This document shows, piece by piece, positions 1-8,904 of a DNA stretch of 32,422 nt. The notes beneath the pieces were generated by a model, which saw only the letters and a list, made by a program, of their open reading frames with translations, was not told where the DNA came from and made no database searches. The stretch comes from Verrucomicrobiales bacterium (GTDB taxonomy: Bacteria > Verrucomicrobiota > Verrucomicrobiia > Limisphaerales > F1-12-MAGs170), in contig SXMN01000174.1 of the NCBI GenBank assembly GCA_005777315.1, positions 1-32,422 on the forward strand, read 5' to 3'. Each line of letters begins with the position of its first letter. Position 1 is the first letter of the stretch. The position numbers were made by a program, and so were the translations under genes.

Positions 1-181
1 GGGCAATCCTGCCAACATTTGATCCGCATGCGCGATGGACATGCGCCAATCCAATCAGAGTCCACAGCGGCGCGCCACCAAATTCATTCCATCTCCTTGC
101 CCTCAAACTTCATTCCACCCTCCTTGTCGAGGGCCATGGTTGACCTAACGCGCGTCCCTGCTCGAAGGCCCTACCTCGCAG
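1..181. other. Left-edge non-coding sequence
   Basis: This stretch lies downstream of the minus-strand HEAT-repeat gene, whose TGA stop is at 182-184. I see no convincing reading frame, and no clear hairpin followed by a T-run that would terminate the operon. Its relation to whatever lies left of the window cannot be judged. Confidence 0.4.
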
Positions 182-2479
182 TCATTTCGTTTCCACTTTT
201 TCTATGGCTTTGATTGCGGCGCGGGCCTGGCGACGCACGGTATTGTTCGAGTCGTTCATGGCTTCTCGCAACGCGGGCAGCGCCTCGGCAGCCGCGGCAC
301 CCAACTTCGTCAGAGATTCGCAGGCAAAGACCCGCACGGCGGCGTCCTCATTCTTCAAAGCCTCCGCGAACAGCGGGATCGATTGACTCTTGATCTGGCG
401 AAGGCTGTCGAGAGCGGCAGGCCGATCACCGCTGGTCTTGAGCATGGCAAAGAGCCTCTGCTCGTACTCTCGAGCCTTTTCGCCGAACTGTCCCAATGCC
501 TCGGCGGCGGCGGTCCGGACGGCGGATTCCGCATCGTCAAGCCCCACCGAGAGCAGCGAGATGACGGAATCGTCCTCCCTGGCGATGCGGCTCGCCGTCT
601 TGAATGCAGCCGCGCGAATTTCAGCCGACGGATCGCGCATCATGGTTTGAACGACGTTACCAGCCGCACCTGCTTTTGCCCCGAATTGTCCGAGCGAACG
701 CAACGCGGCCAGTCGCTGTTCACCCGGACCGGACTCGATCGTCGCGACAAGCGCAGGTGTGGTCTCCGCGGCGGCCGGGCCGATGCGCCCCAAGGTTTCA
801 ATGACAGATGTCCGGTACTCCGGATCGTTCGTGTTCAATTCTCCACTCAATGCAGTTACTGCGGCCCCTGCCTTCGCCCCGAGGACTCCCAGTGCTTTGG
901 TGCCGTTCAGACGGACGGATCGATCGGAATCCTGGAGCGCGTCGATCAGAAAGGGGACGCAGGGTTCGCCGGCGGAACCGAGTTCGGCCACCGCCGCCGT
1001 GGCAACAACACGAACTCCAACGTCTGGGTCGCGCATCGCCGCCTGAATGTGCGGCAACAGAATCGAGGTCAGCTTTGTGGTGGCAAGCAGAGTGGCAAAC
1101 GCGCGGGCGCGGACTCGCGCCGGCTCGGCCTTCAACAATGCTGTTACTGCTGATGTGGCGGCGGAAGCCTCCTTGCCAAGTTGGATCAGGACTTCGAGAG
1201 CCGCAAGGCGCATACCTTCGCCAGGCCCCGCAAGTGCCGCCGCCAGTTCTTCCACGTTCTCCGGCCCCATATCCGCAAGAGCACGCACAATCCAGTGCTC
1301 GGGACCCATGCTCTCGATGGATTCGCTTTCAACAGCAAGCAACAAGGATGGGACAGCGGTCGCTCCAATGGCGGTGAGTGCCCGGGCGAATGCCGACCGC
1401 GCTGCGCCAGAGCGCCTGGCTTCTTGGATCAATAGAGCCATCGCATCACTCGCCCCGGGCCCAAGGCGTTCCAGCGCAGAAGCGGCACGTTCGCGTTTTG
1501 TTGGATCCTCGCTCGCGAGAAGTTTCTTCATCTCCGGAACCGTGATCTTTGTGGAATCCAATCGCATCAGCGCGTTCACCGCGGCATGCCTGACGAATTC
1601 GTCCGATCCGATCAATCCTTCGATAGTGAGTTGGATGAACCTCGTTTCGGTGGAACCGAAGGAGCTCAGGCATTCGATCTGTCTGGCCCGGGCAGGGGCA
1701 TCGGTTTCAGCGCTCAATTGAGCGAGCACACGCGGCGCATGTTCTGCGGCCGCGCTTCGAAAATGGCTGAGGCTGCGGGCGCTTTCCTCGCGGAGCCGGG
1801 ATACGGGTGAAGATAGAAATGCGATCAGGTGAGGAATTGACTCGGATCCAATTCCTGCCAGGGCTTCACTGGACAGTTGCCGGACCTGGGCGTCGGAATC
1901 ATTCAGCAACGAGGCCAGCAATGGAATCGCTGGTCCGGCGTCAGTGCCAACCCAACCCAGGGCTTGCGCGGCTCCAGCCCGAACCAAAGCCTCGCTGGAT
2001 TTGAGACTGTCAATGAGCGCCGGGACTGCCGCCACGCCAATTCGACCCAGTGCATACGAAGACCGATACCACACTTGACGGCCTTCACGCTGCGCCGAGC
2101 GGTTGAGTCCGCGAAGAAGAGCCGGAATCGCGTCCTTGGCATCCGGGCCAATCCTCGCGAGGGCCACCGCAGCGCCGAGCCAGACTTGCTGTTGGGAATC
2201 ATCGAGCGCCTTGATGAGTTCCGGCAACGCGCCACGAGCCTCAGCTCCGAGCAGGCTGAGTTGGTGTGCGGCTTCGCGGCGGATGACCTTGTCGCTGTCG
2301 CTCAACTGCCGGGCAAGCTCAACGACGGTCTGCTTCTTCTTTGGAGCAGTTGAACTCGCTGGCGCGGGTGCTGCAGCGAAGGAAGATGCGAAGGAGAGGC
2401 AAACGGATGCGAGAGCGATCCAGTTGCGGTGCCATCCTTGCCGAGCCAGTCGTAACAAAACCGGGACGAGTCGCTGCAT
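182..2479 (-). CDS. Exported HEAT-repeat protein
   Basis: A 765-residue protein made almost entirely of HEAT repeats. Units of about 35-40 residues recur with the signatures 'VRxxAAxALGxxG' and 'AVPALIxxLxD', for example near residues 55-95, 165-210, 510-560 and 650-700. HEAT arrays form alpha-solenoid scaffolds for protein-protein contacts; no catalytic motif is visible. The N-terminus (basic start, hydrophobic stretch at about residues 20-36, then SSFAAAP) looks like a cleavable signal peptide, so it probably acts in the periplasm or at the outer envelope. It starts 23 bp after the DUF1552 stop, so it is likely the last gene of the DUF1592-DUF1552 operon. HEAT or PBS-lyase-like repeat genes often accompany such cytochrome clusters in Verrucomicrobiota and Planctomycetota. 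The partner is unknown. Coding call is strong; role is inferred only from fold and context. Confidence 0.93.
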   Translation of the reverse strand: MQRLVPVLLRLARQGWHRNWIALASVCLSFASSFAAAPAPASSTAPKKKQTVVELARQLSDSDKVIRREAAHQLSLLGAEARGALPELIKALDDSQQQVWLGAAVALARIGPDAKDAIPALLRGLNRSAQREGRQVWYRSSYALGRIGVAAVPALIDSLKSSEALVRAGAAQALGWVGTDAGPAIPLLASLLNDSDAQVRQLSSEALAGIGSESIPHLIAFLSSPVSRLREESARSLSHFRSAAAEHAPRVLAQLSAETDAPARARQIECLSSFGSTETRFIQLTIEGLIGSDEFVRHAAVNALMRLDSTKITVPEMKKLLASEDPTKRERAASALERLGPGASDAMALLIQEARRSGAARSAFARALTAIGATAVPSLLLAVESESIESMGPEHWIVRALADMGPENVEELAAALAGPGEGMRLAALEVLIQLGKEASAATSAVTALLKAEPARVRARAFATLLATTKLTSILLPHIQAAMRDPDVGVRVVATAAVAELGSAGEPCVPFLIDALQDSDRSVRLNGTKALGVLGAKAGAAVTALSGELNTNDPEYRTSVIETLGRIGPAAAETTPALVATIESGPGEQRLAALRSLGQFGAKAGAAGNVVQTMMRDPSAEIRAAAFKTASRIAREDDSVISLLSVGLDDAESAVRTAAAEALGQFGEKAREYEQRLFAMLKTSGDRPAALDSLRQIKSQSIPLFAEALKNEDAAVRVFACESLTKLGAAAAEALPALREAMNDSNNTVRRQARAAIKAIEKVETK

Positions 2480-2502
2480 CGCAAATGTGTGGCTGCTGAA
2501 CC

Positions 2503-3861
2503 TCAGCCTTCAAGACCCGGCAGCGGGCCGGTGGAATCGCCAAATCGATCCACGTTGGATCCCATGAGCCGCACCATCGAGAGCAACAGGTTGTTCATCG
2601 GCGTCTCTTCAGCATAGGCAACATGTCGGCCGGTGAGGATTGTTCCGCCACCTCGACCCGCGAGAACGAGCGGCAGATTCTCATCATTGTGGCGATTGCC
2701 GTCACTGATTCCACTGCCATAAAGAATCATGCAGTTATCCAACAAGGTGCCTTCGCCTTCGCGGATGGATTTCAACCGGCGGAGGAGATAGGCGAATTGC
2801 GAGACGTGGAAGCGGTTGATCTGAGTGATCTTGCTCAGTCGATCGGCATCATTCTGGTGATGGGAAAGGTCGTGATGACCGTCGTTCACGCCAATGAAGC
2901 GGTAGGCCTTGTTGCTGCCTTCATTGGCGAGCATGAACGTTGAAACGCGGGTCACGTCTGTTTGGAAGGCCAGCACCATCATGTCGGCCATCAGCCGAAT
3001 GTGTTCCTCAAAGCTCTCTGGCTTGCCCTCGGGTTTCTCGGTTCCTGACGGCACTTCGACGGGTGAAGACGCTTCGCGCTCTGCCCTCTCAACGCGTTGC
3101 TCGATCTCACGCACTGCCGTCAGGTACTCACCCAGTTTGAGCTGATCGGCGCCTCCAACCTTGCCGTCCAGCCGGCGGGCGTCTTCGTGAACAAAATCCA
3201 GGATGCTCTTTTTCAGCCGCTGGCGGCGTGCAAGGCTTTCGCGCATCTCCCGGGAATCGCCGTTGCCAAATAATCTCTCGAAGACGAGCCGGGGATTGGT
3301 TTCCTTCGTCAGCGGGGTCGTTTCGTTGCGCCAGGAAATGTTGTTCGAGTAGGCACAACTGTAACCGGAGTCGCATTTGCCGGCCTGCCTTCCATTCTCA
3401 GTCCCCAGTTCCAGCGAAGGCATGCGCGTCTCCCGCGCGACCGCATCGACGGCGACCTGATCGGCAGACATGCCCGCCCGTATTTGAGAACCTTCACTCT
3501 TGAGAGCTTGTGTGCCGGTAAGAAACGTGGAAGCAGCGCGCGCATGATCTCCGGGACCGTCGCCATTGCCGCGACCTCCGTCCTGGGTGAGACCGCTCAT
3601 CACGATCAAATCCTGCTTGTAAGAAGAGAGCGGCTGGAGAATCGGCGGAAGGTCGAAGTCGAACCCCGTCGTCTTTGGAACCCAGTTCGGAATGACAACT
3701 CCATTAGGCACATACAGTACTGCCATGCGCTTGGGCAACGCGCGGCCTGCCGTTCCACCCAGAGTGCGAAGTGGCGCCATGGAATCCATGAGCGGGAGTG
3801 CCATTGCAGCCCCGAGGCCTCGCAGAAAGGTTCTTCGATGAATCTGGTTTGACGTCTTCAT
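2503..3861 (-). CDS. Tat-exported DUF1552 family protein
   Basis: A 452-residue protein of the DUF1552 family. The N-terminus carries a twin-arginine signal (NQIHRRTFLRGLG followed by a hydrophobic stretch ending near residue 28), so it is likely folded, perhaps with a cofactor, before export. Family hallmarks visible are the VPNGVVIPNW segment near residue 52, the region around DVTRVSTFMLANEG, the histidine-rich stretch NDGHHDLSHHQND, and the C-terminal YGSGISDGNRHNDENLP. The family is thought to resemble DUF1501/sulfatase-like alkaline-phosphatase folds, but no activity has been demonstrated that I know of. Its start overlaps the stop of the upstream DUF1592 gene by 4 bp (ATGA), indicating translational coupling. 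The DUF1592-DUF1552 pairing is a standing feature of these phyla. Coding and family call are firm; function is unknown. Confidence 0.93.
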   Translation of the reverse strand: MKTSNQIHRRTFLRGLGAAMALPLMDSMAPLRTLGGTAGRALPKRMAVLYVPNGVVIPNWVPKTTGFDFDLPPILQPLSSYKQDLIVMSGLTQDGGRGNGDGPGDHARAASTFLTGTQALKSEGSQIRAGMSADQVAVDAVARETRMPSLELGTENGRQAGKCDSGYSCAYSNNISWRNETTPLTKETNPRLVFERLFGNGDSREMRESLARRQRLKKSILDFVHEDARRLDGKVGGADQLKLGEYLTAVREIEQRVERAEREASSPVEVPSGTEKPEGKPESFEEHIRLMADMMVLAFQTDVTRVSTFMLANEGSNKAYRFIGVNDGHHDLSHHQNDADRLSKITQINRFHVSQFAYLLRRLKSIREGEGTLLDNCMILYGSGISDGNRHNDENLPLVLAGRGGGTILTGRHVAYAEETPMNNLLLSMVRLMGSNVDRFGDSTGPLPGLEG

Positions 3862-6200
3862 GGCGTTTGATGGGCTGTTTCACGTTTCCGGAACGGCTCG
3901 CTCTTGATGATCTCGGCAACGAGCACTGAAAAACGATGTCCGTTCGACTTCAGCGCCGCGACCGCATTGTCCACGGCGCATTTATCGTAGTATTCCAAAC
4001 CCCGGCCCAAGGCAAAGGTAAACATCTTCCGCGTAAACGCCCGGACGAAGCTCTCGTCGGCAGCCAGGATCGTAATCAACTCCTGAGGTCCATTGAGTGA
4101 TCGACCATCCGGAAGAACGCCTGAAGGATCGATCGGAAACACGCCATCCTTCTCGCGCCAGGCGCCGATGCCGTCGAAGTTCTCCAGAGCAAAACCGAGC
4201 GGATCCATCTTGTTGTGGCACGTGGCGCATTCGGCTTTGGCACGATGCTGCTCCAGCCGGGTCCGCAAGGATGCCGTGGCGGTCGCCTGAGGGTTGCTTT
4301 CAAGCTCCGGCACATTTGGCGGTGGCGGCGGCGGCGGACTGCCAAGGATTTGTTCCATGATCCATTTGCCTCGATTGACGGGCGACGTACGCGTGGGATT
4401 TGAAGTCAAAGTAAGAATACTCGCGTGTGTCAAAACGCCGCCGCGCCGGGTGGACGGTTCGAGCCGGACGCGTTGAAAAGCCTCGCCTTGAACGCCGCTC
4501 ACGCCGTAGTGCCGGGCGAGACGCTCATTGAGAAACGTGAAATCAGCCGAAATGAATTCGCGGATGCTCCGGTCCTCACGCATGATCGCGTCGAAGAACA
4601 ACTCCGTCTCCCTCACCATTGCGCGGCGCAGCTCTGTGTTGAAACCCGGATAAGTATCCGGATCAGGCGCCGCCTCGAAGTTGCGAATCTGGAGCCACTG
4701 ACCACCGAAGTTTTCCGCCAACGCGCGGGATCTTGGATCTTGAAGCATCCGGCGGATTTCGCCCTCCAAAACTTCAGGCGCTGACAACCGGCCTTCACGC
4801 GCGAGCGCGAACAGGGTGTCATCAGGCATGCTGCACCAGATGAAATAAGACAACCGTGAGGCGAGTTCGTACTCACTCAACATCCGCGCAACCCCAGGCG
4901 GACGCTTCTCCGGATCAAGTTCCCAGCGGAAAAGAAAGTGTGGCGAAGTCAGAACTGCCTGAAGTGCGAGTTGAATGCCTTCCTCGAAACCGCCATTCTC
5001 CGCCTTGGCAATATCGACGAAGCGCACCAGCCGTTCGACCTCCGAGGCCGTTGCCGGACGACGAAATGCGCGCGACGCCAGCTTCTCCAGGGTTTCCGCC
5101 GCCAGCTTCCGTTCTTCGCCAGCCTTCGGCGACCGCTGGATCAACCGTGTGTGGCTTTCCGGGAGCGCCACAGCAGGCGTGCCTAGCGGACCGACGACCT
5201 CCAATCCTTGCAGGTAAAGGTTGCGGTCACCGCGCAATTTCGGATCGGGATGATCAGTGACCACGTAATTGTTGATATAGCCAAAACGCAATTCGTGCGT
5301 CCCTTTCTCCACTGTGAGCGGCACTTCGTAAAAGCGGGGCTGATCCTGGGGAACCGTCACATCCAGGAGGACAAGCTCCCGGCCCATCCATTTCACCGCC
5401 ATGCGCGCCGGATCGGGCCCGGCCTGATCGCCCGAGGCGCGAATGCGGAGTGTGTAACGTCCAGACTGCGCGAAAGTGTGGTTCAGGATGGCCTCCCCTT
5501 CCCGTCCAAAGGCAAAGACACCCTCGCCGTTTTCTCCGACATTGTCGTTGGAAGGACGAAATTCGGATGACTTTACCCTCGTCACGAGGAGCGTCGCCGG
5601 ATCACCGGTCACGATGGCTTTGCTGGCGATTTGTTCCGCCGCTTCGAGGTACTTCTCCATGAGCATCGGTGGCAGGGACAGCACGTCGCCAATGTTGTCG
5701 AAGCCGTATCCGACTTCATCCAGCGGAAAATTCTCGGCAGGCTTGAAATCGATTCCGATGAGATCACGAATCGTGTTGTTGTACTCGACACGGTTCAAAC
5801 GGCGAAGCGTCACCCGCCCCGGCGTTGGCGGAGTCGTGCAATCGAACTTCGCGAGTTCAGCGTTCAAGTAGCGGACCAGGGAAACACGATCCGCCTCGTG
5901 CGGCTGCGGCTTCTTGTCCGGAGGCATCTCGCGAGACTCAATCGCCTGGACGACCTTCTCCCAAAAAGTTCGATCCGTGTAGAAGCGAGGCTGCGATTTG
6001 AACACCTCAAAATTTACATCAGCCTTCTTCTCCTCACCATGACAATCGACGCAATACTTCCCGAGAAACGTCCGGACATGATTTGTGAAATCGATCTGCT
6101 CAAAGGCGGACGGGAGGACCGGCTCCGACTGCGCCCAAATACGCGGCATCCAGTCAAATGTGGTCCCAACGGCTAGCAGAATGGCGTACGCTCTAAACAT
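3858..6200 (-). CDS. DUF1587/1595/1592/1588/1585 planctomycete-type cytochrome protein
   Basis: A 780-residue exported multidomain protein. In order: signal peptide (cleavage near WAQS, about residue 24); a c-type heme segment with CVDCH near residue 52 and MPPDKKP as the likely distal methionine loop; DUF1587 (RVTLRRLNRVEYNNTIRDL, about 130-200); an all-beta stretch of about 110 residues (GRYTLRIRASGDQ to GLEVVGPLG) resembling a carbohydrate-binding module; DUF1595 (RAFRRPATASEVERL); DUF1592 (LASRLSYFIWCSMPDD); DUF1588 with a proline run (PPPPPPP) and a second CATCH motif; and C-terminal DUF1585 (KMFTFALGRGLEYYD). The family is abundant in Planctomycetota and Verrucomicrobiota and is suspected of extracellular electron transfer or polymer breakdown; no reaction is established. 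It leads an operon with the DUF1552 and HEAT genes and is divergent from recA. No Shine-Dalgarno precedes the ATG. Confidence 0.92.
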   Translation of the reverse strand: MFRAYAILLAVGTTFDWMPRIWAQSEPVLPSAFEQIDFTNHVRTFLGKYCVDCHGEEKKADVNFEVFKSQPRFYTDRTFWEKVVQAIESREMPPDKKPQPHEADRVSLVRYLNAELAKFDCTTPPTPGRVTLRRLNRVEYNNTIRDLIGIDFKPAENFPLDEVGYGFDNIGDVLSLPPMLMEKYLEAAEQIASKAIVTGDPATLLVTRVKSSEFRPSNDNVGENGEGVFAFGREGEAILNHTFAQSGRYTLRIRASGDQAGPDPARMAVKWMGRELVLLDVTVPQDQPRFYEVPLTVEKGTHELRFGYINNYVVTDHPDPKLRGDRNLYLQGLEVVGPLGTPAVALPESHTRLIQRSPKAGEERKLAAETLEKLASRAFRRPATASEVERLVRFVDIAKAENGGFEEGIQLALQAVLTSPHFLFRWELDPEKRPPGVARMLSEYELASRLSYFIWCSMPDDTLFALAREGRLSAPEVLEGEIRRMLQDPRSRALAENFGGQWLQIRNFEAAPDPDTYPGFNTELRRAMVRETELFFDAIMREDRSIREFISADFTFLNERLARHYGVSGVQGEAFQRVRLEPSTRRGGVLTHASILTLTSNPTRTSPVNRGKWIMEQILGSPPPPPPPNVPELESNPQATATASLRTRLEQHRAKAECATCHNKMDPLGFALENFDGIGAWREKDGVFPIDPSGVLPDGRSLNGPQELITILAADESFVRAFTRKMFTFALGRGLEYYDKCAVDNAVAALKSNGHRFSVLVAEIIKSEPFRKRETAHQTP

Positions 6201-6381
6201 GCTGATAAAGAATCATGAGCTACGCAGACGTATCATGCACCACAAAATTCAAGGTCGAGATCACTTTACCTTTGCCACCAAGGCTCGTTGCCATTAGAAA
6301 CGCGCCGTAAATTTAAGCCATTGGGATCGCCTGGCGTTGTCCCTGGTTGTCGTTCAAAAAATGTAAGCCGACCAAGCCCTT
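6201..6381. promoter_or_regulatory. Divergent intergenic region between cytochrome operon and recA
   Basis: These 181 bp must hold promoters for both the minus-strand cytochrome operon and recA. The region is AT-richer than the flanking genes. On plus, TTGCCA at 6288-6293 followed by an A/T-rich stretch near 6308-6316 is a weak promoter candidate. I find no LexA-type dyad of the CTGT-N8-ACAG or GAAC-N4-GTTC kinds, so SOS control of this recA is not evident from sequence. Confidence 0.4.
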
Positions 6382-7479
6382 ATGCCGCCAAAATCTTCTG
6401 AAAAGCTGACCGAAAAGAACACTGAACGCAGTGCTGCCGAAACAAAGTCCGGTGAAGTCTCCAAGGTCTCCGCCACACGCCAACGTGATCTCGAAGCCGC
6501 GATCTCATCGATCACCAAGGCCTATGGCGATGGCAGCATCATGCGACTGGGCGACGCTGGTGCGGCGCGGACGATCGATGTGATTCCCACGGGAGCACTC
6601 GCAGTCGATCTGGCGCTCGGAGTGGGCGGCGTGCCACGCGGTCGTGTCATTGAGATCTTCGGCCCGGAATCGTCCGGCAAGACAACGTTGATGCTCCATG
6701 TGATTGCCAACGCGCAGAAAGCCGGCGGTCTGGCGGCATTCATTGATGCCGAGCACGCGTTGGATCCGGCTTACGCCAAGAAGCTGGGAGTAAACCTCGA
6801 TGATCTCCTTGTATCGCAACCGGACAGCGGCGAGGAGGCCCTGACGATCTGCGAGACGCTGGCGCGGTCAAATGCACTCGACGTGATCGTGATTGATTCC
6901 GTGGCGGCATTGGTCCCCAAGGCCGAGCTGGAAGGCGAGATGGGTATGGCCACGATGGGAATGCAGGCGCGGTTGATGAGCCAGGCCCTTCGCAAACTCA
7001 CCGGGATTTTGAACAAAGCCAAGACAACCTGCATCTTCACCAATCAGTTGCGCGAAAAAGTGGGGGTGATGTATGGCAATCCCGAGACGACTCCAGGTGG
7101 GAAGGCGTTGAAGTTTTATGCAAGCGTTCGGATCGACATACGGCGCAAGGACGCACTGAAGGATGCAACCGGCCAGGTGATTGGCAATCACGTGAAGGTC
7201 AAGATTGTGAAGAACAAAGTGGCGCCACCTTTTGTGGAAGCCGAGTTCGACATCATGTTCAATCACGGCATCAACAAGGAAGGAAGCATCCTCGACGTTG
7301 GGATCGAGCTGGGCGTGGTGGAAAAGAAGGGGGCCTGGCTCCAGTTTCAAGGAGAGTTGATCGGTCAGGGAAGAGATGCTGCGCAGAAGAACCTGGTCGA
7401 GAAGCCGGAGATCGCCCGGAAGATCGTAGATGCAATCATGGCCAAGCGCATGGCAAACGCCGCTGCAGCGGCAAAATAA
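6382..7479 (+). CDS. recA: Recombinase RecA
   Basis: A 365-residue RecA. It polymerises on single-stranded DNA, drives ATP-dependent strand exchange, and is the co-protease for LexA-type repressors. Visible signatures are Walker [10 protein letters not shown] at about residues 94-102, Walker B-like [15 protein letters not shown] near 170-185, and the signature ALRKLTG...[26 protein letters not shown] around 205-250 that contains the L2 DNA-binding loop. The N-terminal 30 residues are a charged Ser/Lys/Glu extension before the usual RecA core, and the C-terminus ends in an Ala/Lys tail rather than the acidic tail of the E. coli protein. The usual FINQ is FTNQ here. No Shine-Dalgarno is evident before the ATG; an upstream in-frame ATG is closed by TAA. 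Identification is certain. Confidence 0.98.
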   Translation: MPPKSSEKLTEKNTERSAAETKSGEVSKVSATRQRDLEAAISSITKAYGDGSIMRLGDAGAARTIDVIPTGALAVDLALGVGGVPRGRVIEIFGPESSGKTTLMLHVIANAQKAGGLAAFIDAEHALDPAYAKKLGVNLDDLLVSQPDSGEEALTICETLARSNALDVIVIDSVAALVPKAELEGEMGMATMGMQARLMSQALRKLTGILNKAKTTCIFTNQLREKVGVMYGNPETTPGGKALKFYASVRIDIRRKDALKDATGQVIGNHVKVKIVKNKVAPPFVEAEFDIMFNHGINKEGSILDVGIELGVVEKKGAWLQFQGELIGQGRDAAQKNLVEKPEIARKIVDAIMAKRMANAAAAAK

Positions 7480-7656
7480 GTCAATTGATTCAATCATCCG
7501 GGGATGAATCCTCGGCAAATTACGCCTCGCGACCTCTCCGGAAACTCAACTTGGAAATCTAAAAAGGCCCTGTAGGTTTTGGCACCGCGATGTGCCACTC
7601 GCTCGCCGCTCCGACTGCGGTTGGCGAGAGGATTTGAAACATTAATCCATCGAGTC
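7480..7656 (+). promoter_or_regulatory. recA-infA intergenic region with two hairpins
   Basis: Two inverted repeats lie between recA and infA. TGGCAC (7580-7585) pairs with GTGCCA (7592-7597) across a 6-nt loop, and CTCGCC (7602-7607) pairs with GGCGAG (7623-7628), with a CCG/CGG pairing inside the loop. The second stem ends 28 nt before the infA ATG. Neither is followed by a T-run, so they look more like a structured leader or a small dispersed repeat than a recA terminator. Confidence 0.4.
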
Positions 7657-7875
7657 ATGGGGAAGGAAGATCCGATTGAGTTCGCCGGAACGGTGTCCCA
7701 GGTTTTGCCAGGCACCATGTTCCGCGTCACCCTTGCGAATGGTCATGAAGTGCTGGCGCATATCTCAGGCAAAATGCGAAAAAACTTCACCCGCATAAGT
7801 GTCGGTGACCGGTTGAATGTCCAGATGTCTCCTTACGATCTGGGAAAAGTGCGGATCACTTTCCGGCATCCTTAA
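7657..7875 (+). CDS. infA: Translation initiation factor IF-1
   Basis: A 72-residue protein, exactly the usual IF-1 length. It is a single S1/OB-fold domain that binds the ribosomal A site on the 30S subunit during initiation. The sequence [19 protein letters not shown], then [32 protein letters not shown] and [15 protein letters not shown], follows the family almost residue by residue. The open frame continues upstream to 7579, but the ATG at 7657 gives the canonical N-terminus (MxKEDxIEFxGTV), and the upstream part coincides with the hairpins in the leader. No strong Shine-Dalgarno is present. It lies in the same direction as recA, 177 bp downstream, without other ribosomal genes nearby. 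Confidence 0.96.
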   Translation: MGKEDPIEFAGTVSQVLPGTMFRVTLANGHEVLAHISGKMRKNFTRISVGDRLNVQMSPYDLGKVRITFRHP

Positions 7876-8132
7876 TTCGATAGTTGGCTGTCAACAGAAC
7901 TGCCCTGTTTCCATAAAGCGCCGTGATTCGCCCTGACGTGACCATCCGCGCCATATTCTCGGGTCCATGCAAAACATCTCGCGATTTTGACGGGAAAGCA
8001 TCGGGCCAGACTCGATGCGCGAACGCGGGATGCTGCCCGCAGGGGACTCTGACCAGGAGAGCAATCCAGCAGGAGTGCCTGCGCCGCCGCCAAACTTTTT
8101 GGCTTACCCCGCTGGCCTCAATCACTGCTGGC
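7876..8132. other. Convergent intergenic region infA / apaG-like gene
   Basis: About 257 bp between two converging genes. It contains a short stem GCAGG (8069-8073)/CCTGC (8078-8082) and a second small stem around GCCAAA...TTTGGC near 8089-8103, either of which could assist termination, but no classic stem plus T-run is seen. No credible coding frame. Confidence 0.35.
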
Positions 8133-8534
8133 TCAAATGGAGTGAGTTTCCGGCACTCGCATCGTAAAACGAGGGATTCGCGCTATAACCCGTCGGCCTG
8201 TTTCATCAACCCCGAGGTAGCTCCCCTCAGCCGAGGCGGTCAGCGTGTCAATGAGGTGAAAGCTGTTATAGGAAAACTTGTCGTTCGTGGGGATCTCCGG
8301 AAACTGTCCGACTACGCCATCTCCCTCAAGCACGGTGATCTCGCCCCGACCATTTGTCACAACCCACTTCCTGCCCTTGATGGTGATACTGGATTTGGTG
8401 TGATTATGGATGCTGACGAAATAGACAAAGCAATGAGGCCGGTCCGGTGGTGCTTGATCGAGATGCTGATAGATCACTCGATCCACACTGACGTGGAAAC
8501 CTGGCGGATCGATGGATTCTGGAGAATTACTCAT
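8133..8534 (-). CDS. apaG: ApaG-domain (DUF525) protein
   Basis: A 133-residue protein matching the ApaG/DUF525 family, a small immunoglobulin-like beta-sandwich. Family signatures: YFVSIHNHTKSSITIKGRKWVVTNGRGE, then EGDGVVGQFPEIPTNDKFSYNSF, EGSYLGVDETGRR and IPRFTM at the C-terminus. Bacterial ApaG proteins are about 125 residues and may bind pyrophosphate-type ligands; in eukaryotes the fold is fused to F-box and polymerase-interacting proteins. The cellular role remains unclear. I chose the ATG at 8534 because GAGG lies 5 nt upstream on the minus strand; the open frame extends a further 37 codons to 8645 but without family similarity. The gene stands alone, convergent with infA. Confidence 0.88.
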   Translation of the reverse strand: MSNSPESIDPPGFHVSVDRVIYQHLDQAPPDRPHCFVYFVSIHNHTKSSITIKGRKWVVTNGRGEITVLEGDGVVGQFPEIPTNDKFSYNSFHLIDTLTASAEGSYLGVDETGRRVIARIPRFTMRVPETHSI

Positions 8535-8904
8535 TACGGCCTCAGTTTCTTTCGATGTCGAGATGCTTAAGAGCTGCCTCTGCTGGATCCTGTTTGGAAC
8601 CGAGGCATCAATGAGCAAGCATAACAACGCTATGGAGAATGGCAACCGGTGGAGACGCCACCGTCAAACTTTCCGCGCTTCAATCGGTTGAAACTCCCAC
8701 AAAGAAGCTCGCCGCAAGCTGGCGGGGATGGTGGAATATCAACCGCCATGAACCGCCTGGAATTCATTACCACGACCGTGGTCGCCACCCCGACATTGGC
8801 GGCTGCGTCACTCGACATCCCAGAGCGAACACCGACGGAACTCCAACTCATTGCGCATTGGCAGGCCTCCCAATGAATTCCATCAACCGAAAATCCCTGA
8901 ACCC
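8535..8904. other. Intergenic region with a small possible reading frame
   Basis: About 370 bp upstream of the NIPSNAP gene. It includes a 42-codon frame at 8748-8876 (described separately). The remainder, 8535-8747, shows only short frames with no recognisable product. It must include the promoters for the divergent apaG-like and NIPSNAP genes, but I cannot pick boxes with confidence. Confidence 0.35.
8748..8876 (+). other. Possible 42-aa leader or gene remnant with degenerate Tat-like start
   Basis: A short frame beginning MNRLEFITTTVVATPTLAAA. The pattern strongly recalls twin-arginine signals of the form NRREFLTTTA...A, but the second arginine is replaced by leucine. It ends after DIPERTPTELQLIAHWQASQ, with no mature domain. 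It sits just before the NIPSNAP gene, members of which often carry Tat signals in these phyla, so it may be the remnant of another exported protein gene. It could equally be a chance frame. Confidence 0.25.

Noticed and set aside
6201..6381. LexA/SOS box upstream of recA
   Set aside because: I searched by eye for the common proteobacterial and Gram-positive dyads and found none; a lineage-specific box could be missed.
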